Numbered from the stretch's first letter, positions 1 through 7,207 are shown. The stretch: DNA of 11,792 nt from Myxococcota bacterium (GCA_022710245.1 JAKLHH010000112.1:1-11792), one strand, 5' to 3'. A program made the numbers and translations. The notes: generated by a model not told the origin, from the sequence alone.

Positions 1-231
1 GGCCTTCTCTCCGGCGCGCAGGCCCGGCGCCCGCAGGTCGGGAGGAGGTGCTCCGCGGCACGCGTCCTCGATCTGCGTGCAGGCGGGGAGCTCGCCGGCG
101 TCGCAGCGGGCGGCGAGCTCCACGTACCAGGGGCCCTGGTCACGGACAGGGAACGCGCAGGCGCAGGAGAGCGCGCAGGCGCACGAGAGCGCGCAGAGGA
201 CCCGGAGGCGAGAGTAGCTCGACACGCCCAT
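1..231 (-). CDS. Exported Cys-rich protein, N-terminal 77 residues (partial)
   Basis: This reading frame starts at ATG 231-229 and stays open to the left edge, so only the N-terminus is present. A strong Shine-Dalgarno-like GAGGAGAGGTG lies directly upstream on the minus strand. The product begins with Arg8 and Arg10 followed by a hydrophobic Ala/Leu/Cys stretch (residues 11-27) that reads as a signal peptide. It holds five cysteines (13, 17, 19, 23, 25), so lipidation is possible, but no canonical L-x-[GA]-C lipobox is visible. The following segment has the pattern ARCDAGELPACTQIEDAC, which loosely recalls the Cys-paired helical Sel1-like repeats common in myxobacterial exported proteins. 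That resemblance is inference from a short piece. The signal region contains an 18-bp tandem repeat (155-196). Function is unknown. High GC3 and the ribosome-binding site support it being real. Confidence 0.7.
   Translation of the reverse strand, partial: MGVSSYSRLRVLCALSCACALSCACAFPVRDQGPWYVELAARCDAGELPACTQIEDACRGAPPPDLRAPGLRAGEKA
155..196. repeat. 18-bp tandem repeat inside a signal peptide
   Basis: Two copies (155-172 and 173-190) match at 17 of 18 bases, followed by six bases of a third (191-196). On the minus strand the repeat encodes two in-frame copies of the hexapeptide Ala-Leu-Ser-Cys-Ala-Cys. A change in copy number would keep the frame and alter only signal-peptide length. Confidence 0.75.
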
Positions 232-515
232 CACCTCTCCTCGAAGGCAGTGTATCCCGATCGCGGCCGCCGTCTGTGGCGGAGCGCACGTGGCACCTTG
301 CCGTTCGCCGCTCGCGGCGCGAGGAGCGAGTGGCACGGTCTTCACACGTGTGCAGCACGGGCACGCATGGCCGGAGCTCAGCCCGCCATCGTCAGGGCTT
401 TCATCGGTGGCGGGTCGCTTGCTCCCGGCACGCATGCTGCAAGACCCCAGCTGGGATGTACTCATACCCTCTGGCGCACGCTCCCCCTCCTCATTCTCGA
501 GCAGTGAGGTGCATC
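232..515. other. Divergent intergenic region (284 bp)
   Basis: No convincing coding sequence was found here; its open frames lack a good start or codon bias. For the leftward gene, TACACT on the minus strand (254-249) is a plausible -10 element about 18 bases before the ATG, without a good -35. The region holds a perfect 10-bp palindrome CACACGTGTG (343-352), which could be an operator, and two identical copies of GGCACGCATG (360-369 and 427-436). For the rightward gene no promoter stands out; TGTACT (457-462) is the best weak -10 candidate. All regulatory readings are speculative. Confidence 0.4.
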
Positions 516-1178
516 ATGACGACTCAGCGACCCTCCCGCCGCTTTCGGATCGCCCTTCTCTGCTCGACGCTGCTGGGGCTGGTCTTGCTCGGCGTGTCGG
601 CAGCAGCGGTGGCAGACGCCGCGGTCCCCGTCCGGATCAAGCTCGCCCTCGAGCTGCCCTTCACGACGATCTGGCTGGGCTCCGTCCACCACACTCCCAT
701 CTACGCCGGGCAGAGCGCCCAGACGCCTTTCGGGCTGGCGGCCACGACCTTCGGCGGCGGCTCGCTCCGGGCGGAGCTCTTCGAGCGCGTGCTGCTCGAG
801 GTGTATGGCGGTGGGGGCATCCTCTTCATGGGCAGCCACGTCGGGGTCCGGACAGGAGTCCTCTTCACGCTGCTCGATCGGCGGGCTGGAGGCCCCCGGG
901 GCTGGCAGCTCCAGCTCCCGGTGCAGATCGGCTACGAACGCCTCGAGCGCGCCGACACCATGGGCAGTGACTCCGGCTTCCGCGACACGGGCCACTACGT
1001 CACGGCGGGCACCGCCCTCGACAGCACCTACTGGCTGCGGCGGCGCTTCGGCTTGAACCTGCGGCTCCAGCTCACCGGGCTGGTCCGCGTGGGCGGGACG
1101 ACCTGGTCCGACAGCCACGATCTCGAGGAGATGAAGGGAGGCGTCGCGCTCGGCTTGCTCGGCGGCCTCGCGTTCTGA
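516..1178 (+). CDS. Predicted outer-membrane beta-barrel-like protein
   Basis: The product is 220 residues. The open frame extends upstream to about 48, but the ATG at 516 is preferred: it follows TGAGGT (505-510) and begins a classic signal peptide, with Arg6, Arg9, Arg10 and Arg12 and then a Leu/Val/Ala-rich core to about residue 37. The mature part is made of short alternating polar and hydrophobic stretches separated by Gly-rich turns, as in transmembrane beta-strands (for example LRAELFERVLLEVYGGGG and FGLNLRLQLTGLVRV). It ends in Phe (GLLGGLAF), matching the C-terminal aromatic signal recognised by the BAM assembly machinery. The size would suit a small barrel of about 8 to 10 strands. 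I do not recognise a specific family. It probably sits in the outer membrane. It is divergent from the gene on its left, and a separate promoter-like sequence lies before the next gene. Confidence 0.75.
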   Translation: MTTQRPSRRFRIALLCSTLLGLVLLGVSAAAVADAAVPVRIKLALELPFTTIWLGSVHHTPIYAGQSAQTPFGLAATTFGGGSLRAELFERVLLEVYGGGGILFMGSHVGVRTGVLFTLLDRRAGGPRGWQLQLPVQIGYERLERADTMGSDSGFRDTGHYVTAGTALDSTYWLRRRFGLNLRLQLTGLVRVGGTTWSDSHDLEEMKGGVALGLLGGLAF

Positions 1179-1207
1179 GGGAGCGGCGCTGAGCGAACCT
1201 GGCTCCC
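1179..1207 (+). terminator. Possible weak hairpin after the barrel gene
   Basis: GGGAGC (1179-1184), immediately after the stop codon, can pair with GCTCCC (1202-1207) across a 17-base loop. There is no T-tract, so intrinsic termination is doubtful and the pairing may be chance at this GC content. Confidence 0.2.
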
Positions 1208-1221
1208 GGGGCCGAGGTCCA

Positions 1222-1251
1222 TTGAACCGCCCGCACGCCGGGGCGTAGACT
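1222..1251 (+). promoter_or_regulatory. Sigma70-like promoter for the glycoside hydrolase gene
   Basis: TTGAAC (1222-1227) and TAGACT (1246-1251) are separated by 18 bases. They match the -35 consensus at 5 of 6 positions and the -10 consensus at 4 of 6. Transcription would start near 1258, giving a leader of about 23 bases that includes AGGAG (1269-1273) before the ATG at 1281. No experimental support is available. Confidence 0.5.
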
Positions 1252-1280
1252 GGACTCACCCCCACGCCAGGAGCCGTCCG

Positions 1281-3164
1281 ATGCTGCGTCCGTCCCGCGC
1301 CGGTCGCCGTGCCCCCACGCTCCCCCTCGCCCGCCTCGTGCCCGCGCTGCTGCTCCTCGGGGGCTGCAGCAGCAGCTCCCCCGCCGCCGACGCCGGCAAG
1401 GATGCCCCGGCGGCAGACACGCGCGCGGACCTCGCGGCCAGCGAGACCGCGCCGCCCGGCGACCGCGGCCTGGACGACCTCGACCCGACGAAGGACACCG
1501 GCGCCAAGAAGGACACCGGCACCAAGAAGGACACCGGCACCAAGCAGGACACCGGCGCCAAGAAGGACACCGGCACCAAGAAGGACGCGGGCGTCAAGCC
1601 CGACACCGCGGTCAAGAAGGACACGGGCGTCAAGCCGCTCGACTCCGGACCCATCCCCGGGAGCGCGCTGGTCGTCAACGTGACCAAGCCGGTGCGCCCC
1701 TTCGACCGCAAGCTGAAGGGCGTCGCCCTCGCCAACTGGACCTTCACCAAGAGCTGGGGCAAGCCCTTCGTCGGCCAGATCCAGGGGCTGCCGCAGGCGA
1801 TCCAGGCCATCGACCCCGGCCTGATCCGCTACGCCGGCGGGCTCTGGGCCAACTACGTCGGCTTCGACAGCAGCAAGACGCAGCAGCCCGCGCAGACCGC
1901 CTGGACCAAGAACGGGCAGACCTACTACTACAGCTACGGCACCGACGAGCTCGTCAGCCTCGACGCCTTCGCCAAGAGCGTCAACGCCGAGGTGATGATC
2001 CAGGTCAACGTCTCCAGCAACGACCCCGCCATGTGGGCGAGCCTGGTCGCCTGGGCCAAGCAGCAGAACCTCACCAGCTTGCGCTCCTACGAGCTCGGCA
2101 ACGAGCTCGACCTGGAGACCTTCCTCAACAACCCGACCAAGCTCGACCCCGCGACCTACGCCAGCCGGCTCGCCGCCTACCAGAAGGCGATGCTCGCCGC
2201 CGACCCCACCATCAAGATCGTCGGCGGCTGCCCGGCGACGGCGACGGACATCATGCGCACCGCCTACGCGAGCGGCGGCAACAGCCCCTCACAGTACATC
2301 ACGAGCGCGCTCCCCGCGGCCAAGACCGCCGGGCAGGAGCTCGCCTTCGTCAGCTACCACTGGTACCAGACCGACTCGAGCTCCTCGTCGGCCGCCGACG
2401 TCACCGAGTGGAGCTTCAACCTCGCGGTCACCTCGCCGGACTTCTGGAAGGCCTCCTACAGCCGCGAGTGGTCGGGGCTGGTGCCCGGCTTCATCCAGAG
2501 CAAGGCGCTCGCTGGCTACAGCGCCGGGCAGGGGGTGAGCGAGCTCGGCGTCAACTCGGGCGACAACAAGCCGCAGAACGGCAACCACCTCGCCGCGCTC
2601 TGGTACTCCGACGTGCTCGGGCGCCTGGCCTCTAACGGGGTCGCCTGGATCACCCAGTGGGACAGCTACGCGTCCTCGGGCGAGTACTTCTCGCTGCTCT
2701 ACCCGGACAGCGACCAGACCACCACGCCGACGCTGCACGCGCGTCCGACCTACGCGGCCTACCTGATGTACGCCAAGTACTTCGGCGACCAGCTGGTGGA
2801 GAGCAGCAGCTACGACCCGGCCAAGGTCTCCATCTGGGCGTCGACGGACAGCAAGGCGCCGGGCACGCTCAAGCTGCGCCTGACCAACCTCACCGCGAGC
2901 GCGATCACCGCGCCCATCGTCACCACGGGCTTCGCCGGGACCAGCGCGAGCGCCTACGTCCTCGCCAGCCAGAGCCCGACGGACCTGTCGGCGGCGAGCG
3001 CGAGCTCCTCGGCGAGCACGGCGATCAACGGCGTCAAGGTGAACGCCGCCAACGTGGCCGCGAGCCTCGCCAGCATCAAGCCCGTCAGCGTGCCGGTCAC
3101 CGGCGCCTCGTTCAGCTACACGATCCCCGCCTACTCGTCGGTGGCGCTGATCCTCAGCAAGTGA
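1281..3164 (+). CDS. Clan GH-A-type glycoside hydrolase lipoprotein
   Basis: This is a 627-residue exported enzyme, probably cutting glycosidic bonds in a polysaccharide. AGGAG (1269-1273) precedes the ATG. Residues 1-29 form a lipoprotein signal peptide ending LLLLGGC, with Cys29 as the lipidation site. Residues 30-124 are a linker that includes eight hexapeptides of the form K-D-T-G-x-K (71-118). From about 130 the sequence reads as a TIM barrel of the GH39/GH51/GH79 kind: LIRYAGGLWANY near 181, a strand ending YELGNE whose Glu275 fits the acid/base position, and SYHWY (His360, Tyr362). For the nucleophile, Glu421 in VSELGVNSG fits the following helix HLAALWYSDVLGRLA best; Glu376 in TEWSFN is the alternative. 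From about 510 a Ser/Thr/Ala-rich region ending in strands suggests a C-terminal beta-sandwich. Family and substrate cannot be fixed by eye. The last codons are echoed downstream at 3211-3243. Confidence 0.8.
   Translation: MLRPSRAGRRAPTLPLARLVPALLLLGGCSSSSPAADAGKDAPAADTRADLAASETAPPGDRGLDDLDPTKDTGAKKDTGTKKDTGTKQDTGAKKDTGTKKDAGVKPDTAVKKDTGVKPLDSGPIPGSALVVNVTKPVRPFDRKLKGVALANWTFTKSWGKPFVGQIQGLPQAIQAIDPGLIRYAGGLWANYVGFDSSKTQQPAQTAWTKNGQTYYYSYGTDELVSLDAFAKSVNAEVMIQVNVSSNDPAMWASLVAWAKQQNLTSLRSYELGNELDLETFLNNPTKLDPATYASRLAAYQKAMLAADPTIKIVGGCPATATDIMRTAYASGGNSPSQYITSALPAAKTAGQELAFVSYHWYQTDSSSSSAADVTEWSFNLAVTSPDFWKASYSREWSGLVPGFIQSKALAGYSAGQGVSELGVNSGDNKPQNGNHLAALWYSDVLGRLASNGVAWITQWDSYASSGEYFSLLYPDSDQTTTPTLHARPTYAAYLMYAKYFGDQLVESSSYDPAKVSIWASTDSKAPGTLKLRLTNLTASAITAPIVTTGFAGTSASAYVLASQSPTDLSAASASSSASTAINGVKVNAANVAASLASIKPVSVPVTGASFSYTIPAYSSVALILSK
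1491..1634 (+). repeat. Eight 18-bp tandem repeats encoding an Asp linker
   Basis: Eight consecutive 18-bp units built on AAG GAC ACC GGC NNC AAG encode residues 71-118 of the hydrolase. The first five units are the most alike and the last three have diverged (DAG, DTA, Pro replacing Lys). The repeat keeps the reading frame and places an Asp every six residues between the lipid anchor and the catalytic domain. Confidence 0.9.
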
Positions 3165-3243
3165 GCCCGCGGCGCCGACGTCTGCGGCGGCCTGAACGAC
3201 CCCGGCCGAGTGATCCTCAGCGAGTGAGGCCGCGGCGCCAACG
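3148..3243 (+). repeat. Direct duplication of the hydrolase stop-codon region
   Basis: Positions 3148-3180 (last codons, stop and first bases after the glycosidase) match 3211-3243 at 30 of 33 bases, offset by 63 bp. The second copy reads Val-Ile-Leu-Ser-Glu-stop where the gene reads Leu-Ile-Leu-Ser-Lys-stop. Just before it, ACGACCCCGGCC (3195-3206) resembles ACGATCCCCGCC (3120-3131). The second copy lies outside any open gene and is best read as the remnant of a duplicated 3' end. Confidence 0.8.
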
Positions 3244-3254
3244 CCCGATCGCGA

Positions 3255-3260
3255 TATACT
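3255..3260 (+). promoter_or_regulatory. -10 element, probable leaderless start
   Basis: TATACT matches the -10 consensus at 5 of 6 positions and ends six bases before the ATG at 3267, so the expected transcription start falls on or beside the start codon. No Shine-Dalgarno sequence lies in the intervening GGCCGC. The -35 region (around 3232-3237) is not recognisable. Confidence 0.5.
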
Positions 3261-3266
3261 GGCCGC

Positions 3267-5165
3267 ATGTCGACTCGTGCGCTCGCAGGAGCGGCGCTGG
3301 TGGTAGGTGTGGTGGTCGCCTGCTCATCATCGCCACAGGTCCTTGACTCGAAGGTGGACGGCAGCAGCAGCGACGGGCCGCGCAGCGACGGCCCTCGCGG
3401 CGATGGCCCCCGCAGCGAGGGTCGGTCGTCCGACGGTCCGGCGCCCGCCTGCGGCAAGGGCGAGTGGTGCTGGGAGAACCCCCTCCCCCATGGGAACACC
3501 TACCACGGCGTCGCGGCGGTCGGCGCCACCCTCTACGCCGTCGGCGCGGCCGGCAGCATCGTCACCTTCGACGGCAAGACCTGGCGCTCGATGCCCTCGG
3601 GCACGACGAGCGACCTCCGCGCCGTCTGGGCCTTCGACCCGGCGAGCGCGCTCGCCGTGGGCGAGGACGGCGTGGTGCTGCGCCTCTCGGCCGGCGCCTG
3701 GGCGCCCGAGAGCGTGCCGCCCGTGCAGGTGGACCTCCTCGCCCTCTGGGCGAGCGGCGCCGACGACGTCGTGGCCGTGGGCGAGAAGGGCACCGTGCTC
3801 CGCCGCGACGGGACGGGCTGGAGCGTCAGCAAGGTCAGCCCCGAGCGGACCCTGAGCGCGGTCTGGGGTGAGAGCGCCAGCTCGCCGCTCCACGCCGTCG
3901 GCGCCAGCTCCAGCCTCTTCACCTTCGACCGGGCGACGAAGACCTGGACGGCCCAGCAGCTCAGCGTCAGCTCGCCCTACGCCAACGGCGCGGTCACCGG
4001 GCTGCCGGGGGGGGCGCTCTTCGTGGCGGCGGACGACTACAGCCTCTGGCGCTGGGACCCGAAGGCGGCGACCTGGGCGAAGTACCTGTTCGCGGACTAC
4101 GTGGCCGCGGAGGCCGCCGTCGCCCGCAGCGCGAGCGAGGTCTACCTCGCGGGCGGCAACGCGCTGCTTCGCTTCGACGGGTTCCAGGTCGCGCGGATCG
4201 CCACCGTCACCGTCAGCGGGAGCCTGCAGGCGCTCGTCGGGGCGGGTGACACCCTCTACCTCGCCGGCGCCTCGGGCGCCATCCTGCGGCACAAGGGTGG
4301 CGCGCTCGACAAGCTCCAGCCCGCGGGCGCCCTGACGACCCAGCAGCTGAACAAGGTCTGGGGCCGCGGCCCGACCGACGTGTACGCCGTCGGAGACACG
4401 GGCGTGATCCTGCACCACGACGGCAAGGGGTGGACCCCGCAGCCGTCGCCGGTGGCCGCCGCGCTCCGCGGCCTCTGGGGCACGACCGGGCTCACGGTGG
4501 CCGTCGGCAGCGCCGCCACTACCGGCGGCGGCGGCACCATCCTGCACAACGCGGGCAGCGGCTGGAAGGCGCAGCCCTCGCCCGCGAAGCACGACCTCCA
4601 CGCGGTCTGGGGCAGCGGACCGAGCGACATCTACGCCGTCGGCGAGGACGACACCGGCGGCGACACCGCGCCCGAGCTCCTCCACTTCGACGGCACCGCG
4701 TGGAGCGCCGTCACCCCGCCCGCGGGCGCCCTGGGACCGCTGCGGGCCGTCTGGGGGAGCGGGGCCGGCGACGTCTACGCCGTCGGCGGCGCCCTGGCCC
4801 TGCACTTCGACGGGACGAGCTGGAGCAAGATCACGATCACCACGACCAGCGAGCCCCTCACCTCCATCTGGGGCCGCGGCCCGAACGACATCTACGTCGG
4901 CACCGCCTACGGCAACCTCTTCCGCTTCGGGGGCAGCTCCTGGCAGCCCGTCCCGTCGACGCTCTCCGACGTGCGGCAGATCTACGGCGACGCCACCACG
5001 ACCTACGCGGTGGGCCGCTTCGGCGGCATCGCGCGAAACGACGGCAGCGCGTGGGTCAAGGTCGAGGGGGGCACCGGCAACGACCTCCAGGGCATCTGGT
5101 CCTCGGGCAGCCGGCTCTGGGTCGTCGGCAGCGGCGGAGCGATCCTCACCCATGAGAAGCCCTGA
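3267..5165 (+). CDS. Beta-propeller repeat lipoprotein, first paralog
   Basis: The product is 632 residues. Its signal peptide ends VVVAC with Cys19 as the likely lipid-bearing residue. A linker of SDGPR-type pentapeptides follows (about 35-58), then a C-x5-C motif with Trp (Cys62, Cys68; GEWCWENPLPHGN). The rest consists of about 14 repeats of roughly 35-45 residues with the pattern L-x-x-V-W-G-x-G-P-x-D-x-Y-A-V-G, then a Gly turn, L-x-x-x-D-G-x-x-W. Fourteen such units would suit two seven-bladed propellers, the second beginning near residue 361 (LNKVWGRGPTDVYAVG). Repeats 5-7 are the most degenerate. Proteins of this style are frequent in myxobacteria and usually lack an assigned role; ligand or protein binding on the cell envelope is inference. 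No catalytic motif is seen. There is no Shine-Dalgarno before the ATG. The 3' end overlaps the paralogous next gene by 14 bp. Confidence 0.85.
   Translation: MSTRALAGAALVVGVVVACSSSPQVLDSKVDGSSSDGPRSDGPRGDGPRSEGRSSDGPAPACGKGEWCWENPLPHGNTYHGVAAVGATLYAVGAAGSIVTFDGKTWRSMPSGTTSDLRAVWAFDPASALAVGEDGVVLRLSAGAWAPESVPPVQVDLLALWASGADDVVAVGEKGTVLRRDGTGWSVSKVSPERTLSAVWGESASSPLHAVGASSSLFTFDRATKTWTAQQLSVSSPYANGAVTGLPGGALFVAADDYSLWRWDPKAATWAKYLFADYVAAEAAVARSASEVYLAGGNALLRFDGFQVARIATVTVSGSLQALVGAGDTLYLAGASGAILRHKGGALDKLQPAGALTTQQLNKVWGRGPTDVYAVGDTGVILHHDGKGWTPQPSPVAAALRGLWGTTGLTVAVGSAATTGGGGTILHNAGSGWKAQPSPAKHDLHAVWGSGPSDIYAVGEDDTGGDTAPELLHFDGTAWSAVTPPAGALGPLRAVWGSGAGDVYAVGGALALHFDGTSWSKITITTTSEPLTSIWGRGPNDIYVGTAYGNLFRFGGSSWQPVPSTLSDVRQIYGDATTTYAVGRFGGIARNDGSAWVKVEGGTGNDLQGIWSSGSRLWVVGSGGAILTHEKP
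3369..3440 (+). repeat. SDGPR-type pentapeptide linker repeat
   Basis: About five 15-bp units encode Ser-Asp-Gly-Pro-Arg and variants (residues 35-58 of the first propeller lipoprotein). They place an acidic residue every fifth position (Asp36, Asp41, Asp46, Glu51, Asp56) between the lipidated Cys and the folded domain. Confidence 0.75.
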
Positions 5166-7116
5166 GCCTCGCCGCCGCCTCCTGCCCCTCGGGCTCGTCC
5201 TCGGGCTCGGGGCCGGGCTCCTCTGCCTCGGGGCGTGTCACCGCCTCCTCGGCCTGCGGGCGGGCCAGACCGAGGGCGGCAGCGGCCCGCCGGACGCGAG
5301 CGTCGAGGCGCCGCCGCCACGCGACGGCGCGCCACACGACGGGCCCCTGGAGCCGCGCCCCCTCGACGCCGGGCCCGACCAGCCGCGGACCGTCCCGCCG
5401 AGCGGGTGCACCGCCGGCAGCTGGTGCTGGGTCCACCCTCGACCGCAGGGCAACCGCCTGAACAGCGTGTCGGCCGACGCGACCGGCGACGACGCCTTCG
5501 CGGTCGGCGACAGCGGGGTGGTGCTGCGCCGGGTCGCAGGCACCTGGAAGCGCCTCGACGCCGGCACCACCGCTCACCTGAGGGGCGTCTGGACGCAGGC
5601 CGGGCAGGCCTTCGTCGTCGGGCCGCCGGGCCGCGTGCACCACTTCGACGGGAGCGCCTGGCAGGTCCTGCCGCTCCCCCCGCAGGTGGCCACCGTCAGC
5701 CTGAACGCGGTCTGGGGCAGCGGCCCGACCGACGTCTACGTCGCCGGAGAGAAGGGCACCGTGGTCCGCTACGACGGGAGCGGCTGGAGCGTCCTCGACA
5801 GCCCCGCGGTGGGCGCGAGCCTGACCGCGATCGTCGGAGGCTGGAGCGGCGGGCAGATCGTCGTGGGCACCTCGGACGGCGCGCTCCATGCCCTGAGCGG
5901 CATCTTGCCCGGCAGCTGGTCGCTCTTGAAGAGCTTCGGCCGGGCCATCCGCGGCCTGGGGGTGACCGCGGCCGGGGAGCTCGTCGTCGCCGGTGATGAC
6001 GGCCTGCTGCAGCGCGGCGACCTCGGCTCGACCGCCTGGGTCGACCTCGCCCCCGCCGCGTTCACCTACGATCTGGTCAGCGTCGCCGCGGCGGCGAAGA
6101 TCTGGGCGCTCGGCCCGCTCGGCCTGCACCAGACCGACGGGGTGACCGCGTTCGCGCCCACACCCGAGGTCCCGCTCTCGACGGCGGGCAACCGCGCCGT
6201 CGCCGCGCTCGGCTCGACGCTGCTCGTGGTGGGGGCGGGCGGCGCGCTGCTCGAGGTCGACACCAGCGCCTCGCAGCCGGTCGTGAAGAGCGCGCTCCCG
6301 GAGCCGCCGCTCACCGTCGACCCGCTGCAGGCGATCTGGGGCCGCGGCCCCTCGGACCTCTTCGCCGTCGGCGCGCACACGCTCCTCCACTGGGACGGCC
6401 AGAGCTGGGGCAAGGCGCCCCTGCCGGCCCAGCTGGGCAGCGCCCACCTCAACGGGGTCTGGGCCACGAAGGGCCTGCTGGTCGTCGTCGGCACCGGCGG
6501 CACGATCCTGCATCGGGGCGACGACGGCACCTGGATCGCGCCAGGCTCGCCGTCCAAGCGCGACCTGCTCTCCGTCTGGGGCACCGACGCGCAGCACATC
6601 TTCGCGGGGGGCGCCGCGACGACGGTCGCGCCCGGCGTGCTGCTGCGCTGGGATGGCGCCGGCTGGGTCGAGACCCCGGCGCCCGACGCCTCGGGCAGCT
6701 ACCGTCGCCTGTGGGGGACGGGGCCGTCCGACGTCTGGGCCGCGGGCGGCACGCTCCTGCGCTGGGACGGCAAGAGCTGGGGCAAGGTGACGGGGGCCTC
6801 GGGCCTCGGGCCGACCACGCAGGTCTGGGGGCGCGGCCCGCAGGACGTCTTCGTCAGCGTCTACGGGAGCCTCTACCACTTCCAGGGGTCGGTCTGGGTG
6901 CCGGAGGCCGCGGGCTTCGGCCTCACCGCGCTCTGGGGCGACGATCAGCAGGTCTTCGCCGGCGGCTCCCTCGGCCAGGCCGCTCACCGCACGAGCGGGG
7001 GCTGGTCGGTCCGCGAGACCTCCTGCGGCAACCAGCTCAACGCCTTCTGGGGCAGCCGGCACGGGCTCTGGGCCGTGGGCGCGGCGGGGACGATCCTCTT
7101 CTACCACGAGCCGTGA
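5152..7116 (+). CDS. Beta-propeller repeat lipoprotein, second paralog
   Basis: The product is 654 residues. The ATG at 5152 lies inside the last codons of the preceding gene (14-bp overlap); GGAG (5136-5139) is 12 bases upstream, so translational coupling is likely. The signal peptide has Arg7-Arg9, a Leu/Gly core and the lipobox LGAC, with Cys29 as the lipid site. An Asp/Pro-rich linker spans about 38-84. Cys86 and Cys92 form the same C-x5-C motif as in the first paralog (GSWCWVHPRPQGN). About 14 repeats follow, the second set of seven beginning near residue 392 (LQAIWGRGPSDLFAVG), and they match the first paralog unit by unit, including degenerate units 4-7 and a shortened last unit ending just before the stop. 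This is a clear tandem duplicate that has diverged strongly in sequence. A cysteine before the last repeat (SCGNQLNAF) is absent from the first paralog. Function is unknown; an envelope binding role is inferred. Confidence 0.85.
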   Translation: MRSPEPRRRLLPLGLVLGLGAGLLCLGACHRLLGLRAGQTEGGSGPPDASVEAPPPRDGAPHDGPLEPRPLDAGPDQPRTVPPSGCTAGSWCWVHPRPQGNRLNSVSADATGDDAFAVGDSGVVLRRVAGTWKRLDAGTTAHLRGVWTQAGQAFVVGPPGRVHHFDGSAWQVLPLPPQVATVSLNAVWGSGPTDVYVAGEKGTVVRYDGSGWSVLDSPAVGASLTAIVGGWSGGQIVVGTSDGALHALSGILPGSWSLLKSFGRAIRGLGVTAAGELVVAGDDGLLQRGDLGSTAWVDLAPAAFTYDLVSVAAAAKIWALGPLGLHQTDGVTAFAPTPEVPLSTAGNRAVAALGSTLLVVGAGGALLEVDTSASQPVVKSALPEPPLTVDPLQAIWGRGPSDLFAVGAHTLLHWDGQSWGKAPLPAQLGSAHLNGVWATKGLLVVVGTGGTILHRGDDGTWIAPGSPSKRDLLSVWGTDAQHIFAGGAATTVAPGVLLRWDGAGWVETPAPDASGSYRRLWGTGPSDVWAAGGTLLRWDGKSWGKVTGASGLGPTTQVWGRGPQDVFVSVYGSLYHFQGSVWVPEAAGFGLTALWGDDQQVFAGGSLGQAAHRTSGGWSVRETSCGNQLNAFWGSRHGLWAVGAAGTILFYHEP

Positions 7117-7207
7117 ACGCGCCGACCGGAGCGAGGCCTTCCGCGCCCTGGAGTGATCATCGGAGTGGTTGGAGTGATCCTGGTCGTGGTCCGCAGCTCG
7201 TCCACCC

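Noticed and set aside
48..515. Upstream extension of the beta-barrel gene to a start near 48
   Set aside because: The extension is Arg/Ser-rich, overlaps the divergent gene, and would bury the clear signal peptide that starts at 516.
3327..5153. Long minus-strand open frame (608 codons) opposite the first propeller gene
   Set aside because: It is Arg/Ala/Gly-rich, has no ribosome-binding site or domain pattern, and mirrors the repeats of the real gene. Such antisense frames are expected at this GC content.
5146..7107. Long minus-strand open frame (653 codons) opposite the second propeller gene
   Set aside because: It has the same character as the other antisense frame; the plus strand shows a signal peptide, lipobox and regular repeats.
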